Shown piece after piece: positions 33,617 through 44,311 of a stretch of DNA of 64,000 nucleotides. The position numbers and the translations under genes are program-made. The notes beneath the pieces are model-generated. The model saw only the letters and a program-made list of their open reading frames with translations, was not told where the DNA came from and did not search any database. How positions within the stretch are numbered: position 1 is the stretch's first letter; every line of letters starts with the position of its first letter. The DNA comes from Malus domestica (taxonomy: Eukaryota > Streptophyta > Magnoliopsida > Rosales > Rosaceae): NCBI RefSeq assembly GCF_042453785.1, contig NC_091664.1, forward strand, positions 2,595,001 through 2,659,000, read 5' to 3'.

Positions 33617-35930
33617 CTAATTTGTCAATACCAAGTATACACTTGCTTTTGCTTTCCGAATGGTTGGGGAAGAGGCTTTTAGGTTATATGTTATGGAAGC
33701 TTAGGAAGGGGTTAATTGCGCAAAAGGAAGTATCGTCACCATCTAATTTGAAATCAAGAGACGAATATGGTTCACAAAAGGTTGATGTGGGTTGTGGGGT
33801 GTATAGAGAAAATTTTGAAGGATGGGGTGTGAGGGTGCTATGAGAAAGAATGTGAGTTGTTTTAGATGAATATTAATTGAAAAAGTAAATGTGAAGTGTA
33901 TTTAACAATATTTGTGGTATGAATAAAACAACTCTTGATTTTAAACTAATTTAAAGTTCCGAATGGAAATTCAAACTTAGGTGGGGTGCACATGGGAGTG
34001 AGTCAACATCCAACATGTGCACTTGTACTACTGTTTAGTTACATTCCTCTTTATTGGTAAGTGAAAGGTTTTAGGTTTGATTTTCTTCAAAGGCGAATTT
34101 GAACCACTTGTGAGGCTAAGCCCATCATCTTCTCCTTAGTTAGATAATATCGTTTATTTTCTATTGTATAAATTAAAAATGTTTTCTCCTTACTCAGCAA
34201 GGAATTGTATCTCTGTAAAATATATGCCTCCAGATAGAAGAATGCATAATAGAATATTCTCCATAAGCTTTAGGCTCCATATTTTAACTACACAAATGAG
34301 AAGACATGTGCTTTAGCCAATATAGTTACACTCATGTGCATATATGTACAATACAATTAGGAGTTAGTAGGACATAAGCAAGGGATTCCTTATCTATAGA
34401 GATGTACACTTAAGAAAGTTGATTACTGTAAGCTATATCTAAAACAAAAATTAAGCACAAATTAAGTGGGTTGTCAAACACTCCTCCCAGAACCATCGAT
34501 CCGAAAGGACTAGAATTTTAAACAACCAACTTCCAAACGGTGCATGGAGAGGTCAGTGGAGAAACCAACAAGTTGATCCGGTTATAAGTTGAACGGGAAA
34601 CAAGCAAACCATGCGTGCATGTTAGTCAAAGTAAACATAGAGAGTATGGTAATGGTTGGATGATGACTAAACCCCACTTGTAGAATGAGAGAAGCAAAGG
34701 AAATTAAAAGAAGATATTTTTGCACATCTTTTTTACATTCTCACATATTCTTCTTTATTTATAGCAATCGGATTGAATAAATCAAACGAAATTAATGATC
34801 ATGATTAAATAAGGTTTGCGTAAGAAGTTAAAAATAGTGTGTGAAAATCACTTCTTATCAACAAATCCTAGAGGTTGAGTGAAAACATTAGTGCTCACAT
34901 ACTGATGAAGAAAAGCATTCTCACATCTAGTTGAATGAGAAGTCAACCAAATTGTGCAATCGACAACTTTAACTAAGGTGAATAGAATCAACAAATTCTT
35001 GAGATTGAGACATGAAAACAGTAGTGCCACATATCCAAGAAGAAAACTATTCTTCACAGTTAACGAAGAGGGCAACCAAAGGAATTGACCCATGTAAGAC
35101 AAATCTAACAATAGTGGGCTTGACTCCAAAGCCTAACTGAAAGTCATGTTAAATCAATTTCAAGATGCTGACAAAATCTCGTATGCCATCATTGAATAAA
35201 AATTGTGTTATGTGGGCTCCTCAAGACGCCGGTTCATAAAATTTCAGGTTTAATGATTCATATTATAAATCTGTATATAAAAATTATCAATGCAAAAACT
35301 TAATCAAAACTAAGGTCACTTAAGAAATAAATAGACGGTTCTCGATACTTTTACAAAATCAATTAATCTGTTTTAAAATAGTTCGATAACTAAACTATCT
35401 CATATTTTATTTATTTTTTTCACATATGATCTTTACAAATTATTTTTTAATATGAACGATTCCGATCATAAGCATGAAATTCCGTCGATCGAACACGTAG
35501 TAAATTAAGGAAGAAATCCTTCTCATTCATTGAGGAGCCAAGTTAATAGATAATACTTAGGTATTCACTAGTTTAATTTCTATTTATTAAGGAATGACAT
35601 CACTAGTTTAATTTCAAATTTTATAAGTCATATGATATGATTGTTAATGATTTGATTATTACTTAAATATTGATTAACGTTCTTATTTTTTATTATGACA
35701 CATCATATAGTTTATAAATTTAATCTACTTAATATTACTTGTCATGAAAATAAGAGAAATTGATAACCGTGTTGCACTCCTGTACACGAATCTCAAAATT
35801 CAAACTCATATAACGATGATAAATAAGGTGATGAGATACACCATTTTAAATGGTGGTGAGCAAAAATACTATCATACAAGGAAGATGAAATCAACTTGAC
35901 TTCAGAGTTTGAGTGACCACGGGTCTATCC
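33617..35930. other. No gene seen; block B ends near 34700
   Basis: 33630-34690 is matched by 56960-59120 and is noncoding in both. 34700-35930 is unique AT-rich DNA. A weak copia-like reading at 34848-35129 on the minus strand (YVSTNVFTQPLGF) is too degenerate to call. Confidence 0.5.
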
Positions 35931-35935
35931 ACATC

Positions 35936-36042
35936 CAAAGCCCTTCTCCCATCATTGCAATTTTGCACGGTACAGCCCTTCTCCCATCATTGCAATTTTG
36001 CACGATACAGCCCTTCTCCCATCATTGCAATTTTGCACGCTA
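35936..36042 (+). repeat. 35-bp tandem repeat, three copies
   Basis: Unit AGCCCTTCTCCCATCATTGC followed by AATTTTGCACGGTAC. The copies differ by one or two bases at the end. It lies just upstream of the dCTP pyrophosphatase fragment. Confidence 0.85.
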
Positions 36043-36218
36043 CGGTTTTCCAAAATGGTCCATCGGGGATTCTCCCCAACCAACAACATTTGGTCCCCCC
36101 AAATCCCTACCAGCAAACCGGCGCGTGCCTGTCAAATGAAAATCAAAATCCCCCAGCTGGAAGGAACCGGCAAAATCCGGTAGCCAGTCTTATGACGTCC
36201 TGTTTGAGAAGAAAATAG

Positions 36219-36418
36219 ACCAGCCACCACCAAGAGAGTTTGAGGGTTTGGTCATTATCCAGCGGTTGGAGATATGGCTTGAGTGGAGTTCGAGTTGCAG
36301 TTGCAGTTGCAGAAAGAGATGGTGTTACCCTGCAGGAGCTGAAGAAGAAAATGGCTGAGTTTTCAAGGGAGAGAAACTGGGATCAGTTTCATAGCCCTTT
36401 AAATCTGCTATTGGCTCT
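36219..36418 (+). pseudogene. DCTPP1: First-exon fragment of dCTP pyrophosphatase 1
   Basis: The frame ends in GVTLQELKKKMAEFSRERNW and DQFHSPLNLLLAL, then a splice donor (CTG/GTAATTTG at 36418). This matches the MazG-like domain start of plant dCTP pyrophosphatase 1, which hydrolyses dCTP and modified dNTPs to keep the pool clean. The family's next exon (a VGEVGEL-type EExxE motif with the metal ligands) is not found downstream before block C begins at 37061. No in-frame ATG precedes the conserved part after the stop at 36216. It is probably a fragment cut by the block C duplication breakpoint. The gene could also continue only if the window is rearranged. Confidence 0.65.
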
Positions 36419-37060
36419 GGTAATTTGTTTAACTTCAAAACCCTAACATTAGTTCAGTACCGATTTGTCAAATCTTAGTAAAAGTTTACAGCCATTGTTT
36501 CTGCTTCTATGATTGTTTTTCCACACCCATTATCTATTATTCTCCTATTTTTTTTATTGAGTAGTGTTACAGAGGTTAAGTTTGTAGACAAAATTTTGTA
36601 AATTAAATGATATGAGAGTTGATGATTGATTTATTACTTAAGCATTGATAAACTTAATTATTCCTATTAGTGACACATCATTTAAGTTGCAAATTTTATC
36701 TACAAATTTAGCTTCCTAGCATTATCCTTTTTATTAGGTTTTTTTTTTTTTTAAATTTTAAATTTTAATTTAATTTTATTTTATTTTATCCAAAATGGGG
36801 TTTTGACATTATATAATGATAATGAAACCTTGAGTTTGTTCGCCGTAAATTATTTTGATCATTCCGTGAAATCTCATTAAATTTGTAGGTGAATGATCTG
36901 TGACTACATTTTAAGAGTATTTTTGTCAGACTAACCCCTTCACTTAACGAGGATATTGATAAATTTTTTTACGGAATAACCAAAATAATTTATAGTAGAC
37001 AATTTCAGGGACACTTCTATCGATTTTCATTGTCAGATACCAAAATGAGGAGTTATATCA
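36419..37060. other. AT-rich spacer, no exon seen
   Basis: I searched both strands for the remaining dCTP pyrophosphatase exons and saw none. T-rich runs at 36736-36780. Block C homology begins at about 37061 (CTCAGGACCTGAGATTTGAT). Confidence 0.5.
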
Positions 37061-37842
37061 ATCTCAGGACCTGAGATTTGATATATTTTATTGAGCATCA
37101 TTTCGTCTCCAATCTGTTGAGACTATTAATGATATCGATCCTCTGCTACATAACTAATTCTTCCTTCTTTAATTAGTTTAATCTTTAATTTACTATTTTC
37201 TTCGATTCGAGGATTATCTCCTAAGAGCATTTAAATTTGAGCTTCACTTTCAGAATGGTTGATTTGTTGCTTACTCTAATCTTTTATTTTTGCTTACTCA
37301 AATCTTTTATTTTCTTTCAGCTTTATTGTTCTTCTATCTATTATTCAAGCTGGGGATCTTCCAATGCATTGGATAAAGCCAATGTAAAATGTGTTGGGCT
37401 GCATGTGAGACGTATTGGTTTGCATTGGACGATATTACTAGTTTCTTGTGGTACAAGCTAAGGAACACTAGGAGGGTAGACCGACGCCGCCGCCGCCAAT
37501 TTCAAGACATAAAACAAGACTTCAGTTCGAGTAAAGAAAATGACATGTGGGATAACTATCATAACTTAAACGTCAGTAGAAAGCGGAAGTCAGTCAACAG
37601 GAGAAGAAAGGATAGGCTGCAGAGCTCTGTTTACCCTTCAAGTAGGCATGTTACTCGCAGCCATCGCCATGTCAGGTTAAAGTCCCGGGGAAGGTTTGTT
37701 TAGGTTATGGGCATGTCTCAAACAGTGAGAAGCTCTAGACGTCTTCAATTTATTTTTTTTGGTCAATAGACGTCTTCAATTTAGCAAGGTGAGAAATGTT
37801 AGAAGGCAAGCGAGAACGTTGAAGAGGAGGAGTATTAGATGA
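37061..37842 (+). pseudogene. Block C pseudogene of the 234-aa membrane protein
   Basis: Exon 1 is missing. Most of exon 2 remains (to 37153), but its donor has changed from GT to CT. Exon 3 begins at 37321 after a good acceptor. It then carries a nonsense change (GGA TAA for GGA AAA, about 37372) and a short in-place duplication of GACGTCTTCAATTTA (37738-37784), and the frame stops early after KSRGRFV. These lesions differ from those in block B, so the two copies died independently. Confidence 0.85.
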
Positions 37843-37970
37843 TTGTCTGTGATTCTGAAATTAGTTTTGAACTAGTATTTTATTTTGATTAGTTGAATTT
37901 AAGATATGACTTTTAATAGAAAATATATGAGATTGGAAATCCTTGCGTATGACAAGACAATGCAGTACCT

Positions 37971-38216
37971 CGGTGCGTTAATTTTTATAAGAGAGAAAAG
38001 AAATTAAAAAAGAAGAGGCTTTCATATATCATACCCCTTCGAGAGGCAGAATCATTACACTATACAGTGGATCAGATGGGAAAACCCAAGTAATTAGGTA
38101 CTACTACAACTATGATTCAGTGCTGCGCAGCAGCATGGAATAATAAATGGAAATGACAGATAGTAAATTAAAATGATAGCTAATACTTAAGGGTCAAAAC
38201 AATAATTATCGCATCA
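37971..38216 (-). repeat. 3' LTR of the gypsy element
   Basis: In element orientation it starts TGATGCGATAATT and ends GCACCG; the other LTR ends GCACCA, so the terminal A has mutated. It lies next to the TACCT target duplication. Confidence 0.88.
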
Positions 38217-38245
38217 AGTGCAGCCCCTGAAGAACAGGCCTGTCC

Positions 38246-38497
38246 TCAGGGCTGGAATTGAGGGAAACGTTTGATGATAACATCAACATCGTCCCATGTT
38301 GCATCAGATTCATGTACACCCTTCCATTGAATAAGCCAACGAGTCATAACACGATTTTTTGACTTGAACATTGCACGTTGCAAAATCTTTTCTGGAAGCC
38401 ATTTTTCTTGATTGTTGCAGCCATCCAAGGGAGGGAGCACAGAGGTGACAAGGCTAGAATTTCCCACTTGTTTCTTCAAGAGTGAAACATGAAACAC
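38246..38497 (-). pseudogene. Gypsy integrase tail with chromodomain
   Basis: Contains MFHVSLLKK typical of the integrase C-terminus, then a chromodomain-like segment (RWLIQWKGVHESDATWDD). In chromoviruses this targets integration to heterochromatin. It ends just before the 3' LTR. Confidence 0.75.
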
Positions 38498-38668
38498 AGG
38501 GTGAATGTGAGAATTCGGTGGTGTAATCGATATGCTACTTTTCCCACACGGGCCAACACTTTATAAGGTCCAAAAAACTTTGGTGACAATTTGTGATTAC
38601 AACGAAATTCAACGGAATCTTGGCGGTAAGGTTGAAACTTCAAAAATACCATGTCTCCTTCATTGAAT

Positions 38669-39266
38669 TCACGCTCTGTTCTGTTCTTGTCTGCCTTTCA
38701 TTCGATTTTGAGCCAATTGTAAGTTCTGGCGTAGTTGAGAAAGTAACTCATCTCTTGTCCTCAAGGCCACATCAACCTGATGAACAGAAGTTGATCCAGG
38801 GGTATAGGAGCTGATCGTGGGTTGAGGTCTGCCATAAAGGGCTTCAAAATGGAACATTTGGATTGAAGAGTGAAAAGAAGTGTTGTACCACCACTCTGCC
38901 CATGGCAAATAAGAGGTCCAAGAAGAAGGCTTGTCTCCCACAAAACAACGAAGATAATGCTCCAATGTCTTATTCAGCATCTCATTTTGGCCATCTGACT
39001 GAGAATGGTAAGTAGAGCTTCGACACAATATTGAACCCTAAACCTTGAAAAAAAGCATCCTAAAACTGGCTAAGGAAAGTGGAATCACGATCATTCACAA
39101 TCGATCGAGGTATACCATGAAGGCCAAATATATGGTGAATGAAAAGCTCAGCCATTTTGACTGCTATGTAAGGGTGAGAGACAAGTATGAAATGTCCATA
39201 TTTAGTAAATATGTCCACGACCACTAGGATAGCATTTTTGCGATTAGATGTTGGCAACCCTTCCAT
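38669..39266 (-). pseudogene. Gypsy integrase core, broken
   Basis: Two frame pieces: 39266-39060 with VVVDIFTKYGHFI and IVNDRDSTFLSQF (catalytic Asp residues), then 39028-38669 with STYHSQSDGQNE (the Glu) and the ALYGRPQP motif. A frameshift separates them. The zinc-binding part upstream (39300-39700) is unreadable. Confidence 0.8.
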
Positions 39267-39881
39267 AAAATCCAGAGAGATGTCCTACCAAGCATCCTGA
39301 GGAATAGGTAGAGGTTGCAGAAGACCTGGGGGTTTGATTGCCTCATACTTTTTCCGTTGACAAGTATCACAAGTGGCAACAAAGTTTTTGATATCCTTGC
39401 GGATTCCAGGCCACATGAAGTTATGGGAAATGCGCTTGTAGGTGGCTAAATAACCCGAGTGACCTGCAGTAAGTGACGCATGAAATTCTTGTAATAAGGT
39501 GTGACGCCACTGTCAACATTGAGGTATAAACATGCGATCCTTGTAATACAAAAACCCATTATGAAGAGAATAATGCTTAGGATGAGGTTGGTTTTGCTGA
39601 ATTTTGACCATGAGATCAGAAGGTTCAGGATCTTTTGTGCATGCCTGATGTATGACTTGAATGCCTTCAAAAAATAGGCTGGGATAACCCTATTAACATG
39701 AGTATCTCTTTTTTGCGGGATAGGGCATCATGGACTGTGTTTCGGGGACCTGCCTTATACTCCACTGTGTAATTGTAATCAAGCAACTTAGAGAGCCAGC
39801 GTTGTTGTGCAAGGGTTGTTATTCTTTGATCCAAAAAGTGGCGGATTGTCTGGTGGTCTGTGATGATTTTGAATTGCTGGC

Positions 39882-40845
39882 CTAATAAGTACGGCCTCCA
39901 TTTTGCACAACATACACAATCGCAAGCATCTCTTTGTCATAGACGAGCAAATTCAAGTTAGCACCAGACAAGGGGTTGCTTAGATAAGCAATTGGGTGTT
40001 TATCTTGAGAAAGAATAGCCCCAATACCTGTACCGGAAGCATCACACTCAACTGTAAATTGTTTGTTGAAGTTCGGCAAAGCTAACACAGGTGTAGATGA
40101 CAAGGCAAACTTTAGTTGCTCAAAGGTTGTTATCGAAGCCTCTGTCCACTTGAAACAATCTTTTTTAAGCATGTCAGTCAGCGGACGAGCTATTTTACCA
40201 AAATTGCGCACAAACGTGCAATAATATCCTGCCGAACCCAAGAATCTTCTTAAACCTTTCACATTTTAAGGATGAGACCATTCCTTAATGCATTGAATTT
40301 TTTGTGGATCCACTGCCACTCCTTGTGCTGTAATAACATGGCCCAGATACTCTACACTATACCGGCCAAATGAACATTTAGACTTTTTAAACTTCAGTTC
40401 ATTAGCACGAAGAAGTTTAAATACCTCAGTGAGATGGAGTAAATGATCTGACAAATTTCTGCTGTAGATAAAGATGTCGTAAAAAATATGAAGACACACT
40501 TACGTTGAAGTGGACGAAATACTTCATTCATCAAGGATTGAAAGGTTTCGTGAGTGCGAAAGGCAGTTTTCGAGATGTCATCCATGTGCATTCTGATTTG
40601 ATGATACCCTGAGCGCAAATCTAACTTGGAAAAATGATGGCGCAGTGCAACTCATCTAACAACTCATCAATCACTGGAATTGGATACCGGTCTTTCACCG
40701 TTGCTGCGTTTAGGGCTCGGAAGTCGATGCACAGACGCCAGGTGCTATCTTTTTTCTTCACCAAAAGAACTGGAGAAGAAAATGGGCTATTGCTTGATCG
40801 AACTATTCTTGCATCCAACATTTCTTGAATAATACTGTCAATTTC
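39882..40845 (-). pseudogene. Gypsy reverse transcriptase / RNase H, broken
   Basis: RT pieces: [29 protein letters not shown] and the catalytic region, which reads FFYDIFIYS instead of the family's YDD box, so one Asp is lost. The segment before it (GHYEFLVMPFG-type in the family) is deleted. RNase H begins with RRFLGSAGYYCTFVRNFGKI and FTVECDASGTGIGAILSQ. Several stops. The RT N-terminus is separated from this part by the element at 40851-42504. Confidence 0.82.
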
Positions 40846-40850
40846 ATTTT

Positions 40851-42354
40851 TGACACGCCCCGACCTTGATATTCCCCGAATACCAGGATAGACACGTGCT
40901 GGCCGACACCCGAGGATGACGAAAGCCATTAATTGATACAAAAGCTAAGAATAAGAAATAAATAAGGTTTATGAATTTAAAAACAATGAGTTAATAATTT
41001 AGGAAAGTGTTCAGAACATACAACTAAACCTAATCACCAAAAAGAATTGAGATAAAATTGAATGAATAAAGAAGTGGGTCCTACATCGAGAGGACTCAAA
41101 TATGCTGCTGCGGAAGTGTCTTTATATCGGGATTAGGTGCCTTGATCCTAAGTCCTGAATGGGGGCGCAAAACAAAGGTAAGTGGACCAAGTTTATATAT
41201 ATACATAATAATAAATCAGTTATCAAAGTACTAACCCCCACAGTTTATATAATGAAAACTACTAACATAATAAGTGATGGATTTAATAAAAATCCTAGCA
41301 TGCCAGAAATATTTCAAAAGTCATATCGCGGAAACGCATCGCGGAAATCAAAACAGTAAACTTATCGTAGATTGTCTCGTAAGCGCGGTGTGCTGCTAGA
41401 AAGATCACCGAATAAATATATCTCTGGCCCAATACCTGCTCCGTGGTCTCTGCGCCCGTAGCCAGAGATTACCAACTCCCGGCTCAATGCCTGCTCCATG
41501 TCCCTCAGCCCGTAGCTAGGGATTACCAACTCCCGGCCTAAATGCCAACACCAGATCCTTGCCCCAGGCGGCATAGTGTCCTCTAGGTACGCACAAATAG
41601 TTACGCCTCTCATAAATAACCATTTCATAGTATAATGCCATCCATCGTCTATACTATAAAGAGGGGTTTCTAAAACATGTTCTAGCATCCTATCGTCATC
41701 CATCAGATAGTCTACCAGATCATGATTTTTATAGAAAATACGATATATTAAAATATAGCTCAAAATAGGCTAACATTTATTTCCTCACCAAAAACACGAG
41801 ACGAATTCAATAAATTCAGTAAACAAGCTTAACATAAATCGAGTCATAAATTCGTAGGCATGCAAATCATTTATGCAATTAATTTATAAAATCATGCAAT
41901 TTTAGAAGGGGCCCACTCACAGTACTTAGTTGCCAAAAGCTGCGCCACTAGTGAAGACGGAAACGTCACAATAATTGCCCCTAAGCACATAAAGAGTCCA
42001 ATAAATAAAACTATATAATAGCAATTGAATTTGGGAAAACGGACATTGGAAACGGATTCAGGACGTCGAATTACCCTAAGAAGGGTTCTGGACGAAAACC
42101 CGAAAAGTCAACCCTAAAGTCAACGTTGATCGGGGGTCAACGGTCAAATTAGGTCTTACGGGTTTTAGGCTTGAAATCCGGATTAGAATTTAGGTTTAAA
42201 TAGGATTAGGATCTATTAGGTTTTAGAAACCTAGGGTTTTTGGGTTAAAAGGGTTTTAGGGTGAAAAGGCTTTACGGTGAAGAAATGGGTTTTGGGCTTA
42301 AACCCAAACACACACACACACACACGGGCTGCACATGCAGTGCACAGCCCACAC

Positions 42355-42393
<39 letters not shown>

Positions 42394-42504
42394 GCCGGCC
42401 TTAGGGCCAAAAAGGGCTGGGCTTGAGCCCTTTAGCAAAAACCGGCCCAAGGCCCTTTGGGTCTTTAAAACAATTTTTAAATAAAAGGGGGTTAGGATGT
42501 TTCA
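40851..42504. mobile_element. 1654-bp TG...CA insertion in the gypsy RT (probable solo LTR)
   Basis: Starts TGACACGCCCCGACC and ends GGATGTTTCA, with 5-bp duplications ATTTT (40846-40850 and 42505-42509). Removing it rejoins the two RT pieces apart from one extra A in an A-run. It has no coding sequence. It holds a repeated CAACTCCCGGC module (41480-41535) and a (CA)n tract at 42309-42392. Size, TG...CA ends and a 5-bp duplication fit a solo LTR of an unrelated family. Confidence 0.7.
42308..42392 (+). repeat. (CA)n microsatellite
   Basis: Two CA runs split by GGGCTGCACATGCAGTGC. It lies inside the 1654-bp insertion and is likely polymorphic in length. Confidence 0.85.
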
Positions 42505-42509
42505 ATTTT

Positions 42510-42797
42510 TTTTGAAAATGAGCATACCTGTAAGGTCGCACATTTACAGGAGCAGTGCCAGGGGTTAAGGGAATCCGATGGTCGACTGGCCTTTTTGGAG
42601 GGAGGTTCGTTGGAGCTAAAAATAACTCCTCAAATTGACTCAGAAGAACTTGGATTTTTATGGGTATAGTAGCTGCATGTTGTCGATCATCAGGAATCAC
42701 TACCAATTGAGTAATAACACCCATATTTTTCTTGTTGAAAGAGCTTCATCATAGTGGAAGAATCCACTAAAGCAGCATTAAACGAAGTGTGTCCCTG
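42510..42797 (-). pseudogene. Gypsy RT N-terminal segment
   Basis: Minus strand reads FEELFLAPTNLPPKRPVDH and VNVRPYRYAHFQ, the conserved lead-in to gypsy RT. Upstream, SFNAALVDSS continues the protease-RT linker up to the Tourist insertion. In frame with the protease segment after the MITE is ignored. Confidence 0.75.
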
Positions 42798-42800
42798 TAA

Positions 42801-43175
42801 GGGGTGGTTTGGGAGTGAGGTGCTTAAAAAAAAAGCACCCATGAAAAAAAGCTGTGAGGGTTTTAGGTGTTTGACAAACTGAAAAAAATGGGCTTATTTT
42901 GGAAGCTGCTATGAGAATAAGCTGAAATCAAAGGAAAAAGCTGAAGCTGCTATTTGTAGCTTTGGAAAACTGGTTTTTTTTTTCAAAGCACACGGAGCTA
43001 CAGTGCTCCTTTAATGAAAAGACCCCCTATCCGACTGTTTTTTTTTCAAAAGCATTTTTACAAAAAAGTTTACCAAACACTCTGCTGCTTTTTTTCACAG
43101 CCGCTTATTCTCACAGCACAACCGCTTATTCTCACAGCAGTTTTTTTTCAAAACACAGCAATACCAAACCAGCCC
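42801..43175. mobile_element. Tourist-type MITE (375 bp), TAA duplication
   Basis: Ends GGGGTGGTTTGG and, reversed, GGGCTGGTTTGG, flanked by TAA (42798-42800 and 43176-43178). Excluding the MITE and one TAA restores the gypsy frame (HL/QGH). AAAGC/GCTTTT-rich interior. PIF/Harbinger superfamily. Confidence 0.85.
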
Positions 43176-43178
43176 TAA

Positions 43179-44311
43179 GTGGTATGATTTTCCATCCACA
43201 ACGAAATCCATTGTTTTGTTAAGAAAGTGCCATCCTATCAACCCCAATGATTCTAACCATTCTGTACCTAGTACTAAATCACACCTTGAAACTGACAGGA
43301 GAAGGAAGTCTCGAGTGAGTTCATAACCCTACATTTCCACAGTCACCCCACAAGCCATCCCTTTTGGTGAGAATTCCATCATTTGCCACTAAAAATTTTC
43401 GATTAAAGGAATGATTCACTTGCAAACCCAGCTGCTTAGCTAACTGAGGGTTTAAGAAATTGTGAGTAGCACCACAGTCAATAAAAACCTGAATAATTTA
43501 ACCACCAATTTTCCATTCCAAACGCATGGTTCTAGAACATAACGAACCCGTTAGAGCATACATGGTAACTGGTGGGTCATGTGCTTCATCTTCCTCTATT
43601 ATATCTGTTTCATTTCCATCCACCTGCTACTCTGGTTCCTCAATTAACGCTTCAATCATTAGCAGCTGAGGCTTTTTACACCGATGGCTTAGCGAATATT
43701 GCTCAGGGTAAAAGAGACACTGTCCCTTATCTCCCATTTCTTGGTATTCTGCTAGAGTAAGCCTTCTAGGTGTATGTACAAAACTCGTAGAAGGCGTGTA
43801 AGGCTTAGAAAAAGATGGAGATGGGTTGTTATGGCCTCTAATTGAGATATTAGTATTTCGAACTTGGGGGATTTGAGGTATTTGAGGGAAGGGGCCTGAA
43901 TGGTTGATTTTGGTTTTTTAGGCTCAACGATTTTGTGTTGAAGATTTGGGCTAACTCAATTGCACGAGATAACGTAGCTGGAAATTGGGCCAGCACGTCA
44001 TGCCTTAAATCTTATTTGAACCCACCAACAAATACCCCCTTAACTTGTTCGTCGGTCCAATCAGGTACTCTGCATGAGAGTCTGATAAATTCGGGTACGT
44101 AATCATGAAAGGCCCCATGTTGTTGGATGTGGGACAATTGAGTTATGAAGCTCATCGTATTGCAAGACCCAAACCTCTTTAGCAATTCTTCCTCAAATTT
44201 TCCCAATTATCGCGATGACCTCGTGATTCAAACTAGCCCATCCATAAGGCGACGTCGCCAATAAGATGAACCGCGGCCACAACGACTTTCTGATACTTCG
44301 GAACCCCATGG
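43179..44311 (-). pseudogene. Gypsy protease and gag C-terminal half
   Basis: The protease reads VFIDCGATHNFLN, where the family has DSGATHNF, so the Ser next to the catalytic Asp is changed. Upstream are a degenerate zinc knuckle (CLFYPEQYSLSHRCKKPQ) and the gag segment FEEELLKRFG with GDVALWM before it. Stops and one frameshift near 44200-44220. Gag is split by the element at 44312. Confidence 0.75.

Larger units (their letters stand above)
17607..34700. repeat. Block B: direct segmental duplicate of block C
   Basis: Ordered homology with block C covers the membrane-protein gene (18430-19260 vs 37061-37970), the intergenic region and VPE (19300-23290 vs 47094-50870), and downstream DNA (30780-32700 vs 50883-55330; 33630-34690 vs 56960-59120). 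Non-matching stretches are mostly bounded TE insertions in one copy. The largest block B-specific gain is about 23290-29645. The right limit is near 34700, where similarity to 59130 ends. Confidence 0.8.

Noticed and set aside
34848..35129. Copia RNase H remnant on the minus strand
   Set aside because: Only a weak YVSTN/FTQPL resemblance, without the catalytic core or neighbouring domains.
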